Positions 15,047 through 28,954 of a stretch of DNA of 64,000 bases are shown here, in pieces. This DNA comes from Sabellastarte sp. h YS-2021. Its lineage: Eukaryota > Annelida > Polychaeta > Sabellida > Sabellidae. The notes beneath the pieces are model-generated. The model had not been told where the DNA came from and ran no database searches. It saw only the letters and a program-made list of their open reading frames with translations. Made by a program: the position numbers and the translations under genes. Each line of letters starts with the position of its first letter. Within the stretch, counting starts at the first letter, position 1. The stretch covers positions 86,519,052-86,583,051 of the forward strand of contig OZ024935.1 in assembly GCA_964017235.1 (NCBI GenBank). The letters run 5' to 3'.

Positions 15047-16720
15047 GTTTTATAATCAGTGAAATATTATGAGCAATATTTATGTGGACAGCTTTTAATC
15101 AACACAATATACCAAAATTAAGATACTTAGCTCTCAATCTACCTATGTCAAACTGTTTCAATTATTGAACATTTGTGATTGAGTAAAGTAAGAGTTTAAA
15201 ATTTTAGTACATAAACACATTGGTGTCACAAAGTAAGCAAATCCAATCAAAGACTCATTTTAGACAATTTTTATCCTGGCGTTGTGACAGAGAAACATTA
15301 TACCAAACTTAACCTTCTAAGCATTGCACAATATATCCTACTAGCCTAGTCAATTATTAGTAAAGTATAGAGAACAATATCTATACTGAGGTCCCGCAAT
15401 TGACAAAATAAAAGTAACTTCTTAAGCACCCCAGCCAAAACATTGAAGTTTCTAAAGTTATTTTAAAAGTAATTTTTGTCAGATTATAAGTGAATCCTGA
15501 TGAACAGTTACTAAAGTGGAGTCCTTGAAGGTACATACTAGATCTAAATAAAGACACAGAGCATCCCTTCAAAATAGGTCAACTTGGAACAACCAAATAA
15601 ATCCGAATATTGACTCAGTTTATACAATTTTGAACATGGGGATGTTAGGAGCAAAATATGGACCAAACTAATCTCTTAAGAGCCCCACAAGAAATGTAAC
15701 ATATATGGATTGAACTTTGATAATCAGTGAAATATTGTGAGCAATATTTATGTGGACAACTTTTAATCAACACAATATACCAAAATTAAGATACTTAGCT
15801 CTCAATCTAACTATGTCAAACTGTTTCAATTATTGAACATTTGTGATTGAGTAAAGTAAGAGTTTAAAATTTTTGTGCATAAACACATTGGTGTCACAAA
15901 GTAAGCAAATCCAATCAAAGACTCATTTTAGACAATTTTTATCCTGGCGTTGTGACAGAGAAACATTATACCAAACTTAACCTTCTAAGCATTGCACAAT
16001 ATATCCTACTTGCCTAGTCAATTATTAGTAAAGTATAGAGAACAATATCTATACTGAGGTCCCGCAATTGACAAAATAAAAGTAACTTCTTAAGCACCCC
16101 AGCCAAAACATTGAAGCTTCTAAAGTTATTTTAAAAGTGATTTTTGTCAGATTATAAGTGAATCTTGATGAACAGTTACTATAGTTTAGTCCTTGAAGGT
16201 ACATACTAGATCTAAATAAAGACACAGAGCATCCCTTCAAAATAGGTCAACTTGGAACAACCAAAGAAATCCAACTATTGATTCAGTTCATACAATTTTG
16301 AACCTGGTGCTGTTAGGAGCAAAATATGGACCAAAATGACCTCTTAAGAGCCCCACAAGAAATGTAACATATATGCATTGAACTTTTATAATCAGTGAAA
16401 TATTGTGAGCAATATTTATGTGGACAGCTTTTAATCAACACAATATACCAAAATTAAGATACTTAGCTCTCAATCTAACTATGTCAAACTGTTTCAATTA
16501 TTGAACATGTGTGATTGAGTAAGCAAGAGTTTAAAATTTTGGTGCATAAACACATTGGTGTCACAAAGTAAGCAAATCCAATCATAGACTCATTTTATAC
16601 AATTTTTATCCTGGAGTTGTAACAGAGAAACATTATACCAAACTTAACCTTCTAAGCATTGCATAATATATCCTACTTGCCTAGTCAATTATTAGTAAAG
16701 TATAGTGAACAATATCTATA
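15047..16720. repeat. Single main-type monomers between the two 5.33-kb copies
   Basis: Units at 15386 and 16054 resemble those at 9384-10720 (GAGTAAAGTAAGAG, CAATCAAAGACTCATTTTAG). The second half of the unit at 16054 switches to the GTGTGATTGAGTAAGCAAGAG type. Nothing but monomer sequence is seen here. Confidence 0.8.
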
Positions 16721-19700
16721 CTGAGGTCCCGCAATCGACAAAATAAAAGTAACTTCTTAAGCAACCCAGCCCAAACATTGAAGCTTCTAAAGTCATTTTA
16801 AAAGTGATTTTTGTCAGATTAAAAGTGAATCTTGATGAACAGTTACTAAAGTGGAGTCCTTGAAGGTACATACTAGATCTAAATAAAGACACAGAGCATA
16901 CCTTCAAAATAGGTCAACTTGGAACAACCAAAGAAATCCGACTATTGACTCAGTTTATACAATTTTGAACCTGGGTCTGTTAGGAGCAAAATATGGACCA
17001 AAATGACCTCTTAAGAGCCCCACAAGAAATGCAACATATATGCATTGAACTTTTGTAATCAGTGAAATATTGTGAGCAATATTTATGTGGACAGCTTTTA
17101 ATCAACACAATATACCAAAATTAAGATACTTAGCTCTCAATCTAACTATGTCAAACTGTTTCAATTATTGAACATTTGTGATTGAGTAAGTGAGAGTTAA
17201 AAATTTTGGTGCATAAACACATTGGTGTCACAAAGTATGCAAACCCAATCATAGACTGATTTTATACAATTTTTATTGTGGCGTTGTGACACAGAAACAT
17301 TATACCAAACTTAACCTTCTAAGCATTGCACAATATATCCTACTTGCCTGTCAATTATTAGTAAAGTATAGAGAACAATATCTACACTGAGGTCCCGCAA
17401 TCGACAAAAAAAAAGTAACTTCTTAAGCACCCCAGCAAAACATTGAAGCTTCTAAAGTCATTTTAAAAGTGATTTTTATCAGATTAAAAGTGAATCTTGA
17501 TGAACAGTTACTAAAGTGGAGTCCTTGAAGGTACATACTAGATTTAAATAAAGACATAGAGCATCCCTTCAAAATAGGCCGACTTGGAACAGGCAAAGAA
17601 ATCCGACTATTGACTCAGTTTATACAATTTTGAACCTGGGGCTGTTAGAAGTAAAATATGGACCAAAATAACCTCTAAAGAGCCCCACAAGAAATGTAAC
17701 ATATATGCATTGAACTTTTATAATCAGTGAAATATTATGAGCAATATTTATGTGGACAGCTTTTAATCAACACAATATACCAAAATTAAGATACTTGGCT
17801 CTCAATCTAACTATATCAAACTGTTTCAATTATTGAACATTTGTGATTGAGTAAGTAAGAGTTTAAAATTTTAGTGCATAAACACATTTGTGTCACAAAG
17901 TAAGCAAATCCAAACATAGACTCATTTTATACAATTTTTATCCTGGTGTTGTGACAGAGAAACATTATACCAAACTTAACCTTCTAAGCATTGCACAATA
18001 TATCCCACTTGCCTAGTCAATTATTAGTAAAGTATAGAGAACAATATCTATACTGAGGTCCCGCAATTGATAAAAAAAAAGTAGCTTCTTAAGCACCCCA
18101 GCCAAAACATTAAAGCTTCTAAATTCATTTTAAAAGTGATTTTTGTCAGATTAAAAGTGAATCTTGATGAATAGTTACTAAAGTGGAGTCCTTGAAGGTA
18201 CATACTAGATCTAAATAAAGACACAGAGCATCCCTTCAAAATAGGTCACCTTGGAACAACCAAAGAAATCCGACTATTGACTCAGTTTATACAATTTTGA
18301 ACCTGGGGCTGTTAGGAGCAAAATATGGACCAAAATGACCTCTTAAGAGCCCCACAAGAAATGTAGCATATATGCATTGAACTTTTATAATCAGTGAAAT
18401 ATTGTGAGCAATATTTATGTGGACAGCTTTTAATCAACACAATATACCAAAATTAAGATACTTAGCTCTCAATCTAACTATGTCAAACTGTTTCAATTAT
18501 TGAACATGTGTGATTGAGTAAGCAAGAGTTTAAAGTTTTGGTGCATAAACAGATTGGTGTCACAAAGTAAGCAAATCCAATCATAGACTCATTTTATACA
18601 ACTTTTATCCTGGCGTTGTGACAGAGAAACATTATACCAAACTTAACCTTCTAAGCATTGCACAATATATCCTACTTGCCTGTCAATTATTAGTAAAGTA
18701 TAGAGAACAATATCTACACTGAGGTCCCGCAATCGACAAAAAAAAGTAACTTCTTAAGCACCCCAGCAAAACATTGAAGCTTCTAAAGTCATTTTAAAAG
18801 TGATTTTTATCAGATTAAAAGTGAATCTTGATGAACAGTTACTAAAGTGGAGTCCTTGAAGGTACATACTAGATTTAAATAAAGACACAGAGCATCCCTT
18901 CAAAATAGGCCGACTTGGAACAGGCAAAGAAATCCGACTATTGACTCAGTTTATACAATTTTGAACCTGGGGCTGTTAGAAGTAAAATATGGACCAAAAT
19001 AACCTCTTAAGAGCCCCACAAGAAATGTAACATATATGCATTGAACTTTTATAATCAGTGAAATATTATGAGCAATATTTATGTGGACAGCTTTTAATCA
19101 ACACAATATACCAAAATTAAGATACTTGGCTCTCAATCTAACTATATCAAACTGTTTCAATTATTGAACATTTGTGATTGAGTGAGTAAGTAAGAGTTTA
19201 AAATTTTAGTGCATAAACACATTTGTGTCACAAAGTAAGCAAATCCAATCATAGACTCATTTTATACAATTTTTATCCTGGTGTTGTGACAGAGAAACAT
19301 TATACCAAACTTAACCTTCTAAGCATTGCACAATATATCCTACTTGCCTAGTCAATTATTAGTAAAGTATAGAGAACAATATCTATACTGAGGTCCCGCA
19401 ATTGATAAAAAAAAGTAGCTTCTTAAGCACCCCAGCCAAAACATTAAAGCTTCTAAATTCATTTTAAAAGTGATTTTTGTCAGATTAAAAGTGAATCTTG
19501 ATGAATAGTTACTAAAGTGGAGTCCTTGAAGGTACATACTAGATCTAAATAAAGACACAGAGCATCCCTTCAAAATAGGTCACCTTGGAACAACCAAAGA
19601 AATCCGACTATTGACTCAGTTTATACAATTTTGAACCTGGGGCTGTTAGGAGCAAAATATGGACCAAAATGACCTCTTAAGAGCCCCACAAGAAATGTAG

Positions 19701-20381
19701 CATATATGCATTGAACTTTTATAATCAGCGAAATATTGTGAGCAATATTTATGTGGACAGCTTTTAATCAACACAATATACCAAAATTAAGATACTTAGC
19801 TCTCAATCTAACTATGTCAAACTGTTTCAATTATTGAACATGTGTGATTGAGTAAGCAAGAGTTTAAAGTTTTGGTGCATAAACAGATTGGTGTCACAAA
19901 GTAAGCAAATCCAATCATAGACTCATTTTATACAACTTTTATCCTGGCGTTGTGACAGAGAAACATTATACCAAACTTAACCTTCTAAGCATTGCACAAT
20001 ATATCCTACTTGCCCTTCAATTATTACTAAAGTAGAGTAAACAATATCTATACTGAGGTCCCGCAATCGACAAAATAAAAGTAACTTCTTAAGCACCCCA
20101 GCCAAAATATTGAAGTTTCTAAAGTTATTTTAAAAGTGATTTTTGTCAGATTATAAGTGAATCTTGATGAACAGTTACTATAGTGGAGTCCTTGAAGGTA
20201 CATACTAGATCTAAATAAAGACACAGAGCATCCCTTCAAAATAGGCCGACTTGGAACAGGCAAAGAAATCTGACTATTGACTCAGTTTATACAATTTTGA
20301 ACCTGGGGCTGTTAGCAGCAAAATATGGACCAAAATGACCTCTTAAGAGCCCCACAAGAAATGTAACATATATGCATTGAA
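16721..20381. repeat. ~5.33-kb eight-monomer repeat, copy 2 (matching part)
   Basis: This is the downstream partner of the 11388-15046 segment. Differences by eye are few: A-tract lengths, AGTTCTC for AGCTCTC, and a GAGTGAGTAAGTAAG expansion near 19180-19195. The left flank (the second half of the unit at 16054) does not match its counterpart after 10720. The repeat has therefore been altered since it formed, or its copies were not originally adjacent. Confidence 0.86.
17387..20052. repeat. A-tract dimer HOR (X-Y) x 2, second site
   Basis: X units lie at 17387 and 18719, and Y units at 18053 and 19388, in the same order as the first site. A-run lengths differ between copies: X has 9 then 8, Y has 9 then 8. 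This is expected from slippage after duplication. The pair is nested inside the ~5.33-kb repeat. Confidence 0.86.
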
Positions 20382-20718
20382 CTTTTATAATCAGTGAAAT
20401 ATTGTGAGCAATATTTATGTGGACAGCTTTTAATCAACACAATATACCAAAATTAAGATACTTAGCTCTCAATCTAACTATGTCAAACTGTTTCAATTAT
20501 TGAACATTTGTGATGGAGTAAGTAAGAGTTTAAAATTTTAGTGCATAAACACATTGGTGTCACAAAGTAAGCAAATCCAATCATAGACTCATTTATACAA
20601 TTTTTATCCTGGAGTTGTGACAGAGAAACATTATACCAAACGTAACCTTCTAAGCATTGCACAATATATCCTACATGCCTGTCAATTATTAGTAAAGTAT
20701 AGTAAACAATATCTATAC

Positions 20719-20897
20719 ATGCATCAACACATTGGTGTCACAAAGTAAGCAAATCCAATCATAGACTCATTTTATACAATTTTTATCCTGGAGTTGTGAC
20801 AGAGAAACATTATACCAAACTTAACCTTCTAAGCATTGCACAATATATCCTACTTGCCTGTCAATTATTAGTAAAGTATAGTAAACAATATCTATAC
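20719..20897. repeat. Extra ~179-bp half-B block, copy 1
   Basis: After ...ATCTATAC the sequence does not continue into TGAGGTC. It jumps back to ATGCATCAACACATTGG and reads the first part of half B again until the next CTATAC. The junction TATAC/ATGCATC is not seen in ordinary units. CATCAACAC (in place of CATAAACAC) is otherwise seen only near 3219 and 7873. Confidence 0.9.
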
Positions 20898-22230
20898 TGA
20901 GTTCCCGCAATCGACAAAATGAAAGTAACTTCTTAAGCACCCCAGCCAAAACATTGAAGCTTCTAAAGTTATTTTAAAAGTGATTTTTGTCAGATTATAA
21001 GTGAATCTTGATGAACAGTTACTAAAGTGGAGTCCTTGAAGGTACATACTAGATCTAAATAAAGACACAGAGCATCCCTTCAAAATAGGTCAACTTGGAA
21101 CAACCAAAGAAATCCGAATATTGACTCAGTTTATACAATTTTGAACATGGGGATGTTAGGAGCAAAATATGGACCAAAAAAACCTCTTAAGAGCCCCACA
21201 AGAAATGTAACATATATGGATTGAACTTTGATAATCAGTGAAATATTGTGAGCAATATTTATGTGGATAGCTTTTAATCAACACAATATACCAAAATTAA
21301 GATACTTAGCTCTCAATCTACCTATGTCAAGCTGTTTCAATTATTGAACATTTGTGATTGAGTAAAGTAAGAGTTTAAAATTTTAGTGAATAAACACATT
21401 GGTGTCACAAAGTAAGCAAATCTAATCATAGACTCATTTTATACAATTTTTATCCTGGCGTTGTGACAGAGAAACATTATACCAAACTTAACCTTCTAAG
21501 CATTGCACAATATATCCTACTTGCCTAGTCAATTATTAGTAAAGTATAGTGAACAATATCTATACTGAGGTCCCGCAATCGACAAAATAAAAGTAACTTC
21601 TTAAGCACCCAAGCCAAAACATTGAAGCTTCTAAAGTCATTTTAAAAGTGATTTTTGTCAGATTAAAAGTGAATCTTGATGAACAGTTACTAAAGTGGAG
21701 TCCTTGAAGGTACATACTAGATTTAAATAAAGACACAGAGCATCCCTTCAAAATAGGCCGACTTGGAACAGGCAAAGAAATCCGACTATTGACTCAGTTT
21801 ATACAATTTTGAACCTGGGGCTGTTAGAAGTAAAATATGGACCAAAATAACCTCTTAAGAGCCCCACAAGAAATGTAACATATATGCATTGAACTTTTAT
21901 AATCAGTGAAATATTATGAGCAATATTTATGTGGACAGCTTTTAATCAACACAATATACCAAAATTAAGATACTTGGCTCTCAATCTAACTATATCAAAC
22001 TGTTTCAATTATTGAACATTTGTGATGGAGTAAGTAAGAGTTTAAAATTTTAGTGCATAAACACATTGGTGTCACAAAGTAAGCAAATCCAATCATAGAC
22101 TCATTTATACAATTTTTATCCTGGAGTTGTGACAGAGAAACATTATACCAAACTTAACCTTCTAAGCATTGCACAATATATCCTACATGCCTGTCAATTA
22201 TTAGTAAAATATAGTAAACAATATCTATAC

Positions 22231-22410
22231 ATGCATCAACACATTGGTGTCACAAAGTAAGCAAACCCAATCATAAACTGATTTTATACAATTTTTATCC
22301 TGGCGTTGTGACAGAGAAACATTATACCAAACTTAACCTTTTATGCATTGCACAATATATCCTACTTGCCTAGTCAATTATTAGTAAAGTATGGAGAACA
22401 ATATCTACAC
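22231..22410. repeat. Extra half-B block, copy 2
   Basis: Same junction as at 20719. This block is 180 bp because it reads GCCTAGTCAATT with one extra A. It lies in copy 1 of the 3,023-bp repeat. Confidence 0.9.
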
Positions 22411-23741
22411 TGAGGTCCCGCAATCGACAAAATAAAAGTAACTTCTTAAGCACCCCAGCCAAAACATTGAAGCTTCTAAAGTCATTTTAAAAGTGATTTT
22501 TATCAGATTAAAAGTGAATCTTGATGAACAGTTACTAAAGTGGAGTCCTTGAAGGTACATACTAGATCTAAATAAAGACACAGAGCATCCCCTCAAAATG
22601 GGCCGACTTGGAACAGGCAAAGAAATCCGACTATTGACTCAGTTTATACAGTTTTGAACCTGGGGCTGTTAGGAGTGAAATATGGACCAAAATGACCTCT
22701 TAAGAGCCCCACAAGAAATGTAACATATATGCATTGAACTTTTATAATCAGTGAAATATTGTGAGCAATATTTATATGGACAGCTTTTAATCAACACAAT
22801 ATACCAAAATTAAGATACTTAGCTCTCAATCTAACTATGTCAAACTGTTTCAATTATTGAACATGTGTGATTGAGTAAGCAAGAGTTTAAAGTTTTGGTG
22901 CATAAACAGATTGGTGTCACAAAGTAAGCAAATCCAATCATAGACTCATTTTATACAACTTTTATCCTGGCGTTGTGACAGAGAAACATTATACCAAACT
23001 TAACCTTCTAAGCATTGCACAATATATCCTACTTGCCCTTCAATTATTACTAAAGTAGAGTAAACAATATCTATACTGAGGTCCCGCAATCGACAAAATA
23101 AAAGTAACTTCTTAAGCACCCCAGCCAAAATATTGAAGTTTCTAAAGTTATTTTAAAAGTGATTTTTGTCAGATTATAAGTGAATCTTGATGAACAGTTA
23201 CTATAGTGGAGTCCTTGAAGGTACATACTAGATCTAAATAAAGACACAGAGCATCCCTTCAAAATAGGCCGACTTGGAACAGGCAAAGAAATCTGACTAT
23301 TGACTCAGTTTATACAATTTTGAACCTGGGGCTGTTAGCAGCAAAATATGGACCAAAATGACCTCTTAAGAGCCCCACAAGAAATGTAACATATATGCAT
23401 TGAACTTTTATAATCAGTGAAATATTGTGAGCAATATTTATGTGGACAGCTTTTAATCAACACAATATACCAAAATTAAGATACTTAGCTCTCAATCTAA
23501 CTATGTCAAACTGTTTCAATTATTGAACATTTGTGATGGAGTAAGTAAGAGTTTAAAATTTTAGTGCATAAACACATTGGTGTCACAAAGTAAGCAAATC
23601 CAATCATAGACTCATTTATACAATTTTTATCCTGGAGTTGTGACAGAGAAACATTATACCAAACGTAACCTTCTAAGCATTGCACAATATATCCTACATG
23701 CCTGTCAATTATTAGTAAAGTATAGTAAACAATATCTATAC

Positions 23742-23920
23742 ATGCATCAACACATTGGTGTCACAAAGTAAGCAAATCCAATCATAGACTCATTTTATAC
23801 AATTTTTATCCTGGAGTTGTGACAGAGAAACATTATACCAAACTTAACCTTCTAAGCATTGCACAATATATCCTACTTGCCTGTCAATTATTAGTAAAGT
23901 ATAGTAAACAATATCTATAC
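23742..23920. repeat. Extra half-B block, copy 3
   Basis: This is the exact 3,023-bp counterpart of the block at 20719. Confidence 0.9.
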
Positions 23921-25253
23921 TGAGTTCCCGCAATCGACAAAATGAAAGTAACTTCTTAAGCACCCCAGCCAAAACATTGAAGCTTCTAAAGTTATTTTAA
24001 AAGTGATTTTTGTCAGATTATAAGTGAATCTTGATGAACAGTTACTAAAGTGGAGTCCTTGAAGGTACATACTAGATCTAAATAAAGACACAGAGCATCC
24101 CTTCAAAATAGGTCAACTTGGAACAACCAAAGAAATCCGAATATTGACTCAGTTTATACAATTTTGAACATGGGGATGTTAGGAGCAAAATATGGACCAA
24201 AAAAACCTCTTAAGAGCCCCACAAGAAATGTAACATATATGGATTGAACTTTGATAATCAGTGAAATATTGTGAGCAATATTTATGTGGATAGCTTTTAA
24301 TCAACACAATATACCAAAATTAAGATACTTAGCTCTCAATCTACCTATGTCAAGCTGTTTCAATTATTGAACATTTGTGATTGAGTAAAGTAAGAGTTTA
24401 AAATTTTAGTGAATAAACACATTGGTGTCACAAAGTAAGCAAATCTAATCATAGACTCATTTTATACAATTTTTATCCTGGCGTTGTGACAGAGAAACAT
24501 TATACCAAACTTAACCTTCTAAGCATTGCACAATATATCCTACTTGCCTAGTCAATTATTAGTAAAGTATAGTGAACAATATCTATACTGAGGTCCCGCA
24601 ATCGACAAAATAAAAGTAACTTCTTAAGCACCCAAGCCAAAACATTGAAGCTTCTAAAGTCATTTTAAAAGTGATTTTTGTCAGATTAAAAGTGAATCTT
24701 GATGAACAGTTACTAAAGTGGAGTCCTTGAAGGTACATACTAGATTTAAATAAAGACACAGAGCATCCCTTCAAAATAGGCCGACTTGGAACAGGCAAAG
24801 AAATCCGACTATTGACTCAGTTTATACAATTTTGAACCTGGGGCTGTTAGAAGTAAAATATGGACCAAAATAACCTCTTAAGAGCCCCACAAGAAATGTA
24901 ACATATATGCATTGAACTTTTATAATCAGTGAAATATTATGAGCAATATTTATGTGGACAGCTTTTAATCAACACAATATACCAAAATTAAGATACTTGG
25001 CTCTCAATCTAACTATATCAAACTGTTTCAATTATTGAACATTTGTGATGGAGTAAGTAAGAGTTTAAAATTTTAGTGCATAAACACATTGGTGTCACAA
25101 AGTAAGCAAATCCAATCATAGACTCATTTATACAATTTTTATCCTGGAGTTGTGACAGAGAAACATTATACCAAACTTAACCTTCTAAGCATTGCACAAT
25201 ATATCCTACATGCCTGTCAATTATTAGTAAAATATAGTAAACAATATCTATAC

Positions 25254-25433
25254 ATGCATCAACACATTGGTGTCACAAAGTAAGCAAACCCAATCATAAA
25301 CTGATTTTATACAATTTTTATCCTGGCGTTGTGACAGAGAAACATTATACCAAACTTAACCTTTTATGCATTGCACAATATATCCTACTTGCCTAGTCAA
25401 TTATTAGTAAAGTATGGAGAACAATATCTACAC
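25254..25433. repeat. Extra half-B block, copy 4
   Basis: This is the exact 3,023-bp counterpart of the block at 22231. Confidence 0.9.
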
Positions 25434-26098
25434 TGAGGTCCCGCAATCGACAAAATAAAAGTAACTTCTTAAGCACCCCAGCCAAAACATTGAAGCTTCT
25501 AAAGTCATTTTAAAAGTGATTTTTATCAGATTAAAAGTGAATCTTGATGAACAGTTACTAAAGTGGAGTCCTTGAAGGTACATACTAGATCTAAATAAAG
25601 ACACAGAGCATCCCCTCAAAATGGGCCGACTTGGAACAGGCAAAGAAATCCGACTATTGACTCAGTTTATACAGTTTTGAACCTGGGGCTGTTAGGAGTG
25701 AAATATGGACCAAAATGACCTCTTAAGAGCCCCACAAGAAATGTAACATATATGCATTGAACTTTTATAATCAGTGAAATATTGTGAGCAATATTTATAT
25801 GGACAGCTTTTAATCAACACAATATACCAAAATTAAGATACTTAGCTCTCAAACTAACTATGTCAAACTGTTTCAATTATTGAACATTTGTGATGGAGTA
25901 AGTAAGAGTTTAAAATTTTAGTGCATAAACACATTGGTGTCACAAAGTAAGCAAATCCAATCATAGACTCATTTATACAATTTTTATCCTGGAGTTGTGA
26001 CAGAGAAACATTATACCAAACTTAACCTTCTAAGCATTGCACAATATATCCTACTTGCCTGTCAATTATTAGTAAAGTATAGTAAACAATATCTATAC

Positions 26099-26277
26099 AT
26101 GCATCAAAACATTGGTGTCACAAAGTAAGCAAATCCAATCATAGACTCATTTTATACAATTTTTATCCTGGGGTTGTGACAGAGAAACATTATACCAAAC
26201 TTAAACTTCTAAGCATTGCACAATATATCCTACTTGCCTGTCAATTATTAGTAAAGTATAGTAAACAATATCTATAC
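26099..26277. repeat. Extra half-B block, copy 5 (first of a tandem pair)
   Basis: This block begins ATGCATCAAAACATTGG, one base different from the others. It is followed directly by another block, so the block itself has been tandemly amplified here. Confidence 0.9.
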
Positions 26278-26456
26278 ATGCATCAACACATTGGTGTCAC
26301 AAAGTAAGCAAATCCAATCATAGACCCATTTTATACAATTTTTATCCTGGAGTTGTGACAGAGAAACATTATACCAAACTTAACCTTCTAAGCATTGCAC
26401 AATATATCCTACTTGCCTGTCAATTATTAGTAAAGTATAGTAAACAATATCTATAC
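26278..26456. repeat. Extra half-B block, copy 6 (second of a tandem pair)
   Basis: This block starts at the same TATAC/ATGCATC junction exactly 179 bp after the previous one. It runs into a normal unit at 26456. Confidence 0.9.
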
Positions 26457-27391
26457 TGAGTTCCCGCAATCGACAAAATGAAAGTAACTTCTTAAGCACC
26501 CCAGTCAAAACATTGAAGCTTCTAAAGTTATTTTAAAAGTGATTTTTGTCAGATTATAAGTGAATCTTGATGAACAGTTACTAAAGTGGAGTCCTTGAAG
26601 GTACATACTAGATCTAAATAAAGACACAGAGCATCCCTTCAAAATAGGTCAACTTGGAACAACCAAAGAAATCCAAATATTGACTCAGTTTATACAATTT
26701 TGAACATGGGGATGTTAGGAGCAAAATATGGACCAAAAAAACCTCTTAAGAGCCCCACAAGAAATGTAACATATATGGATTGAACTTTGATAATCAGTGA
26801 AATATTGTGAGCAATATTTATGTGGATAGCTTTTAATCAACACAATATACCAAAATTAAGATACTTAGCTCTCAATCTACCTATGTCAAGCTGTTTCAAT
26901 TATTGAACATTTGTGATTGAGTAAAGTAAGAGTTTAAAATTTTAGTGAATAAACACATTGGTGTCACAAAGTAAGCAAATCTAATCATAGACTCATTTTA
27001 TACAATTTTTATCCTGGCGTTGTGACAGAGAAACATTATACCAAACTTAACCTTCTAAGCATTGCACAATATATCCTACTTGCCTAGTCAATTATTAGTA
27101 AAGTATAGTGAACAATATCTATACTGAGGTCCCGCAATCGACAAAATAAAAGTAACTTCTTAAGCACCCAAGCCAAAACATTAAAGCTTCTAAAGTCATT
27201 TTAAAAGTGATTTTTTTCAGATTAAAAGTGAATCTTGAAGAACAGTTACTAAAGTGGAGTCCTTGAAGGTACATACTAGATCTAAATAAAGACACAGAGC
27301 ATCCCTTCAAAATAGGTCAACTTGGAAAAACCAAAGAAATCTGACTATTGACTCAGTTTATACAATTTTGAACCTGGGGCTGTTAGGAGCA

Positions 27392-28954
27392 AAATATGGA
27401 CCAAAATGACCTCTTAAGAGCCCCACAAGAAATGTAACATATGCATTGAAGTTTTATAATCAGTAAAATATTGTGAGCAATATTTATGTGGACAGCTTTT
27501 AATCAACACAATATACCAAAATTAAGATACTTAGCTCTCAATCTAACTATGTCAAACTATTTCAATTATTGAACATTTGTGATTGAGTAAGTAAGAGTTA
27601 AAAATTTTGGTGCATAAACACATTGGTGTCACAAAGTAAGCAAACCCAATCATAAACTGATTTTATACAATTTTTATCCTGGCGTTGTGACAGAGAAACA
27701 TTATACCAAACTTAACCTTTTATGCATTGCACAATATATCCTACTTGCCTAGTCAATTATTAGTAAAGTATGGAGAACAATATCTACACTGAGGTCCCGC
27801 AATCGACAAAAGAAAAGTAACTTCTTAAGCACCCCAGCCAAAACATTGAAGCTTCTAAAGTCATTTTAAAAGTGATTTTTATCAGATTAAAAGTGAATCT
27901 TGATGAACAGTTACTAAAGTGGAGTCCTTGAAGGTACATACTAGATCTAAATAAAGACACAGAGCATCCCCTCAAAATGGGCCGACTTGGAACAGGCAAA
28001 GAAATCCGACTATTGACTCAGTTTATACAGTTTTGAACCTGGGGCTGTTAGGAGTGAAATATGGACCAAAATGACCTCTTAAGAGCCCCACAAGAAATGT
28101 AACATATATGCATTGAACTTTTATAATCAGTGAAATATTGTGAGCAATATTTATATGGACAGCTTTTAATCAACACAATATACCAAAATTAAGATACTTA
28201 GCTCTCAATCTAACTATGTCAAACTGTTTCAATTATTGAACATTTGTGATGGAGTAAGTAAGAGTTTAAAATTTTAGTGCATAAACACATTGGTGTCACA
28301 AAGTAAGCAAATCCAATCATAGACTCATTTATACAATTTTTATCCTGGAGTTGTGACAGAGAAACATTATACCAAACTTAACCTTCTAAGCATTGCACAA
28401 TATATCCTACTTTCCTGTCAATTATTAGTAAAGTATAGTAAACAATATCTATACATGCATCAACACATTGGTGTCACAAAGTAAGCAAATCCAATCATAG
28501 ACACATTTTATACAATTTTTATCCTGGGGTTGTGACAGAGAAACATTATACCAAACTTAAACTTCTAAGCATTGCACAATATATCCTACTTGCCTGTCAA
28601 TTATTAGTAAAGTATAGTAAACAATATCTATACTGAGGTCCCGCAATCGACAAAATAAAAGTAGCTTCTTAAACACCCCAGCCAAAACATTGAAGCTTCT
28701 AAAGTCATTTTAAAAGTGATTTTTGTCAGATTAAAAGTGAATCTTGATGAACAGTTACTAAAGTGGAGTCCTTAAAGGTACATACTAGATCTAAATAAAG
28801 ACACAGAGCATCCCTTCAAAATAGGTCAACTTGGAACAACCAAAGAAATCCAACTATTGACTCAGTTTATACAATTTTGAACCTGGGGCTGTTATGAGCA
28901 AAATATGGACCAAAATAACCTCTTAAGAGCCCCACAAGAAATGTAACATATATG
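27392..28954. repeat. 4,354-bp repeat, first matching segment
   Basis: Units at 27789 and 28633 match units at 32143 and 32987 with offset 4354. Both segments include the rare two-base shortening GTAACATATGCATT (27441 and 31795). The match ends at 28954/33308, where ATATGGATTG faces ATATGCATTG. Each segment holds one extra ~179-bp block. Confidence 0.86.
28455..28633. repeat. Extra half-B block, copy 7
   Basis: Same junction. It reads CATAGACACATTTTATAC and CTGGGGTTGTG, the latter shared with the blocks at 26099 and 32809. Confidence 0.9.

Larger units (their letters stand above)
19754..22776. repeat. 3,023-bp tandem duplication, copy 1
   Basis: Units at 20053, 20897, 21565 and 22410 recur at 23076, 23920, 24588 and 25433, all offset by exactly 3023. 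Spacings are 844, 668, 845 and 666, so two of the four units carry an extra ~179-bp block. The match starts at 19754 (ATGTGG at 19751 against ATATGG) and runs to 22829. The copy junction therefore lies in 22777-22830. I saw no difference between the copies inside these limits, though I did not check every base. It overlaps the right end of the 5.33-kb repeat. Confidence 0.93.
22777..25799. repeat. 3,023-bp tandem duplication, copy 2
   Basis: This is the second copy; the match to copy 1 runs on to 25852, where CTCAAACTAAC replaces CTCAATCTAAC. It keeps even rare variants of copy 1, such as AAACGTAACC and GAGTTCCCGC. It is probably the youngest duplication in the window, unless it is an assembly duplication. 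Confidence 0.92.
25800..27391. repeat. Monomers with two consecutive extra blocks
   Basis: The interval from the unit at 25433 to the next at 26456 is 1,023 bp, that is one monomer plus two ~179-bp blocks in a row. The next unit, at 27124, is of normal length. It has a TTTTTTTCAG run and CTTGAAGAACAG in place of CTTGATGAACAG. Confidence 0.85.
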
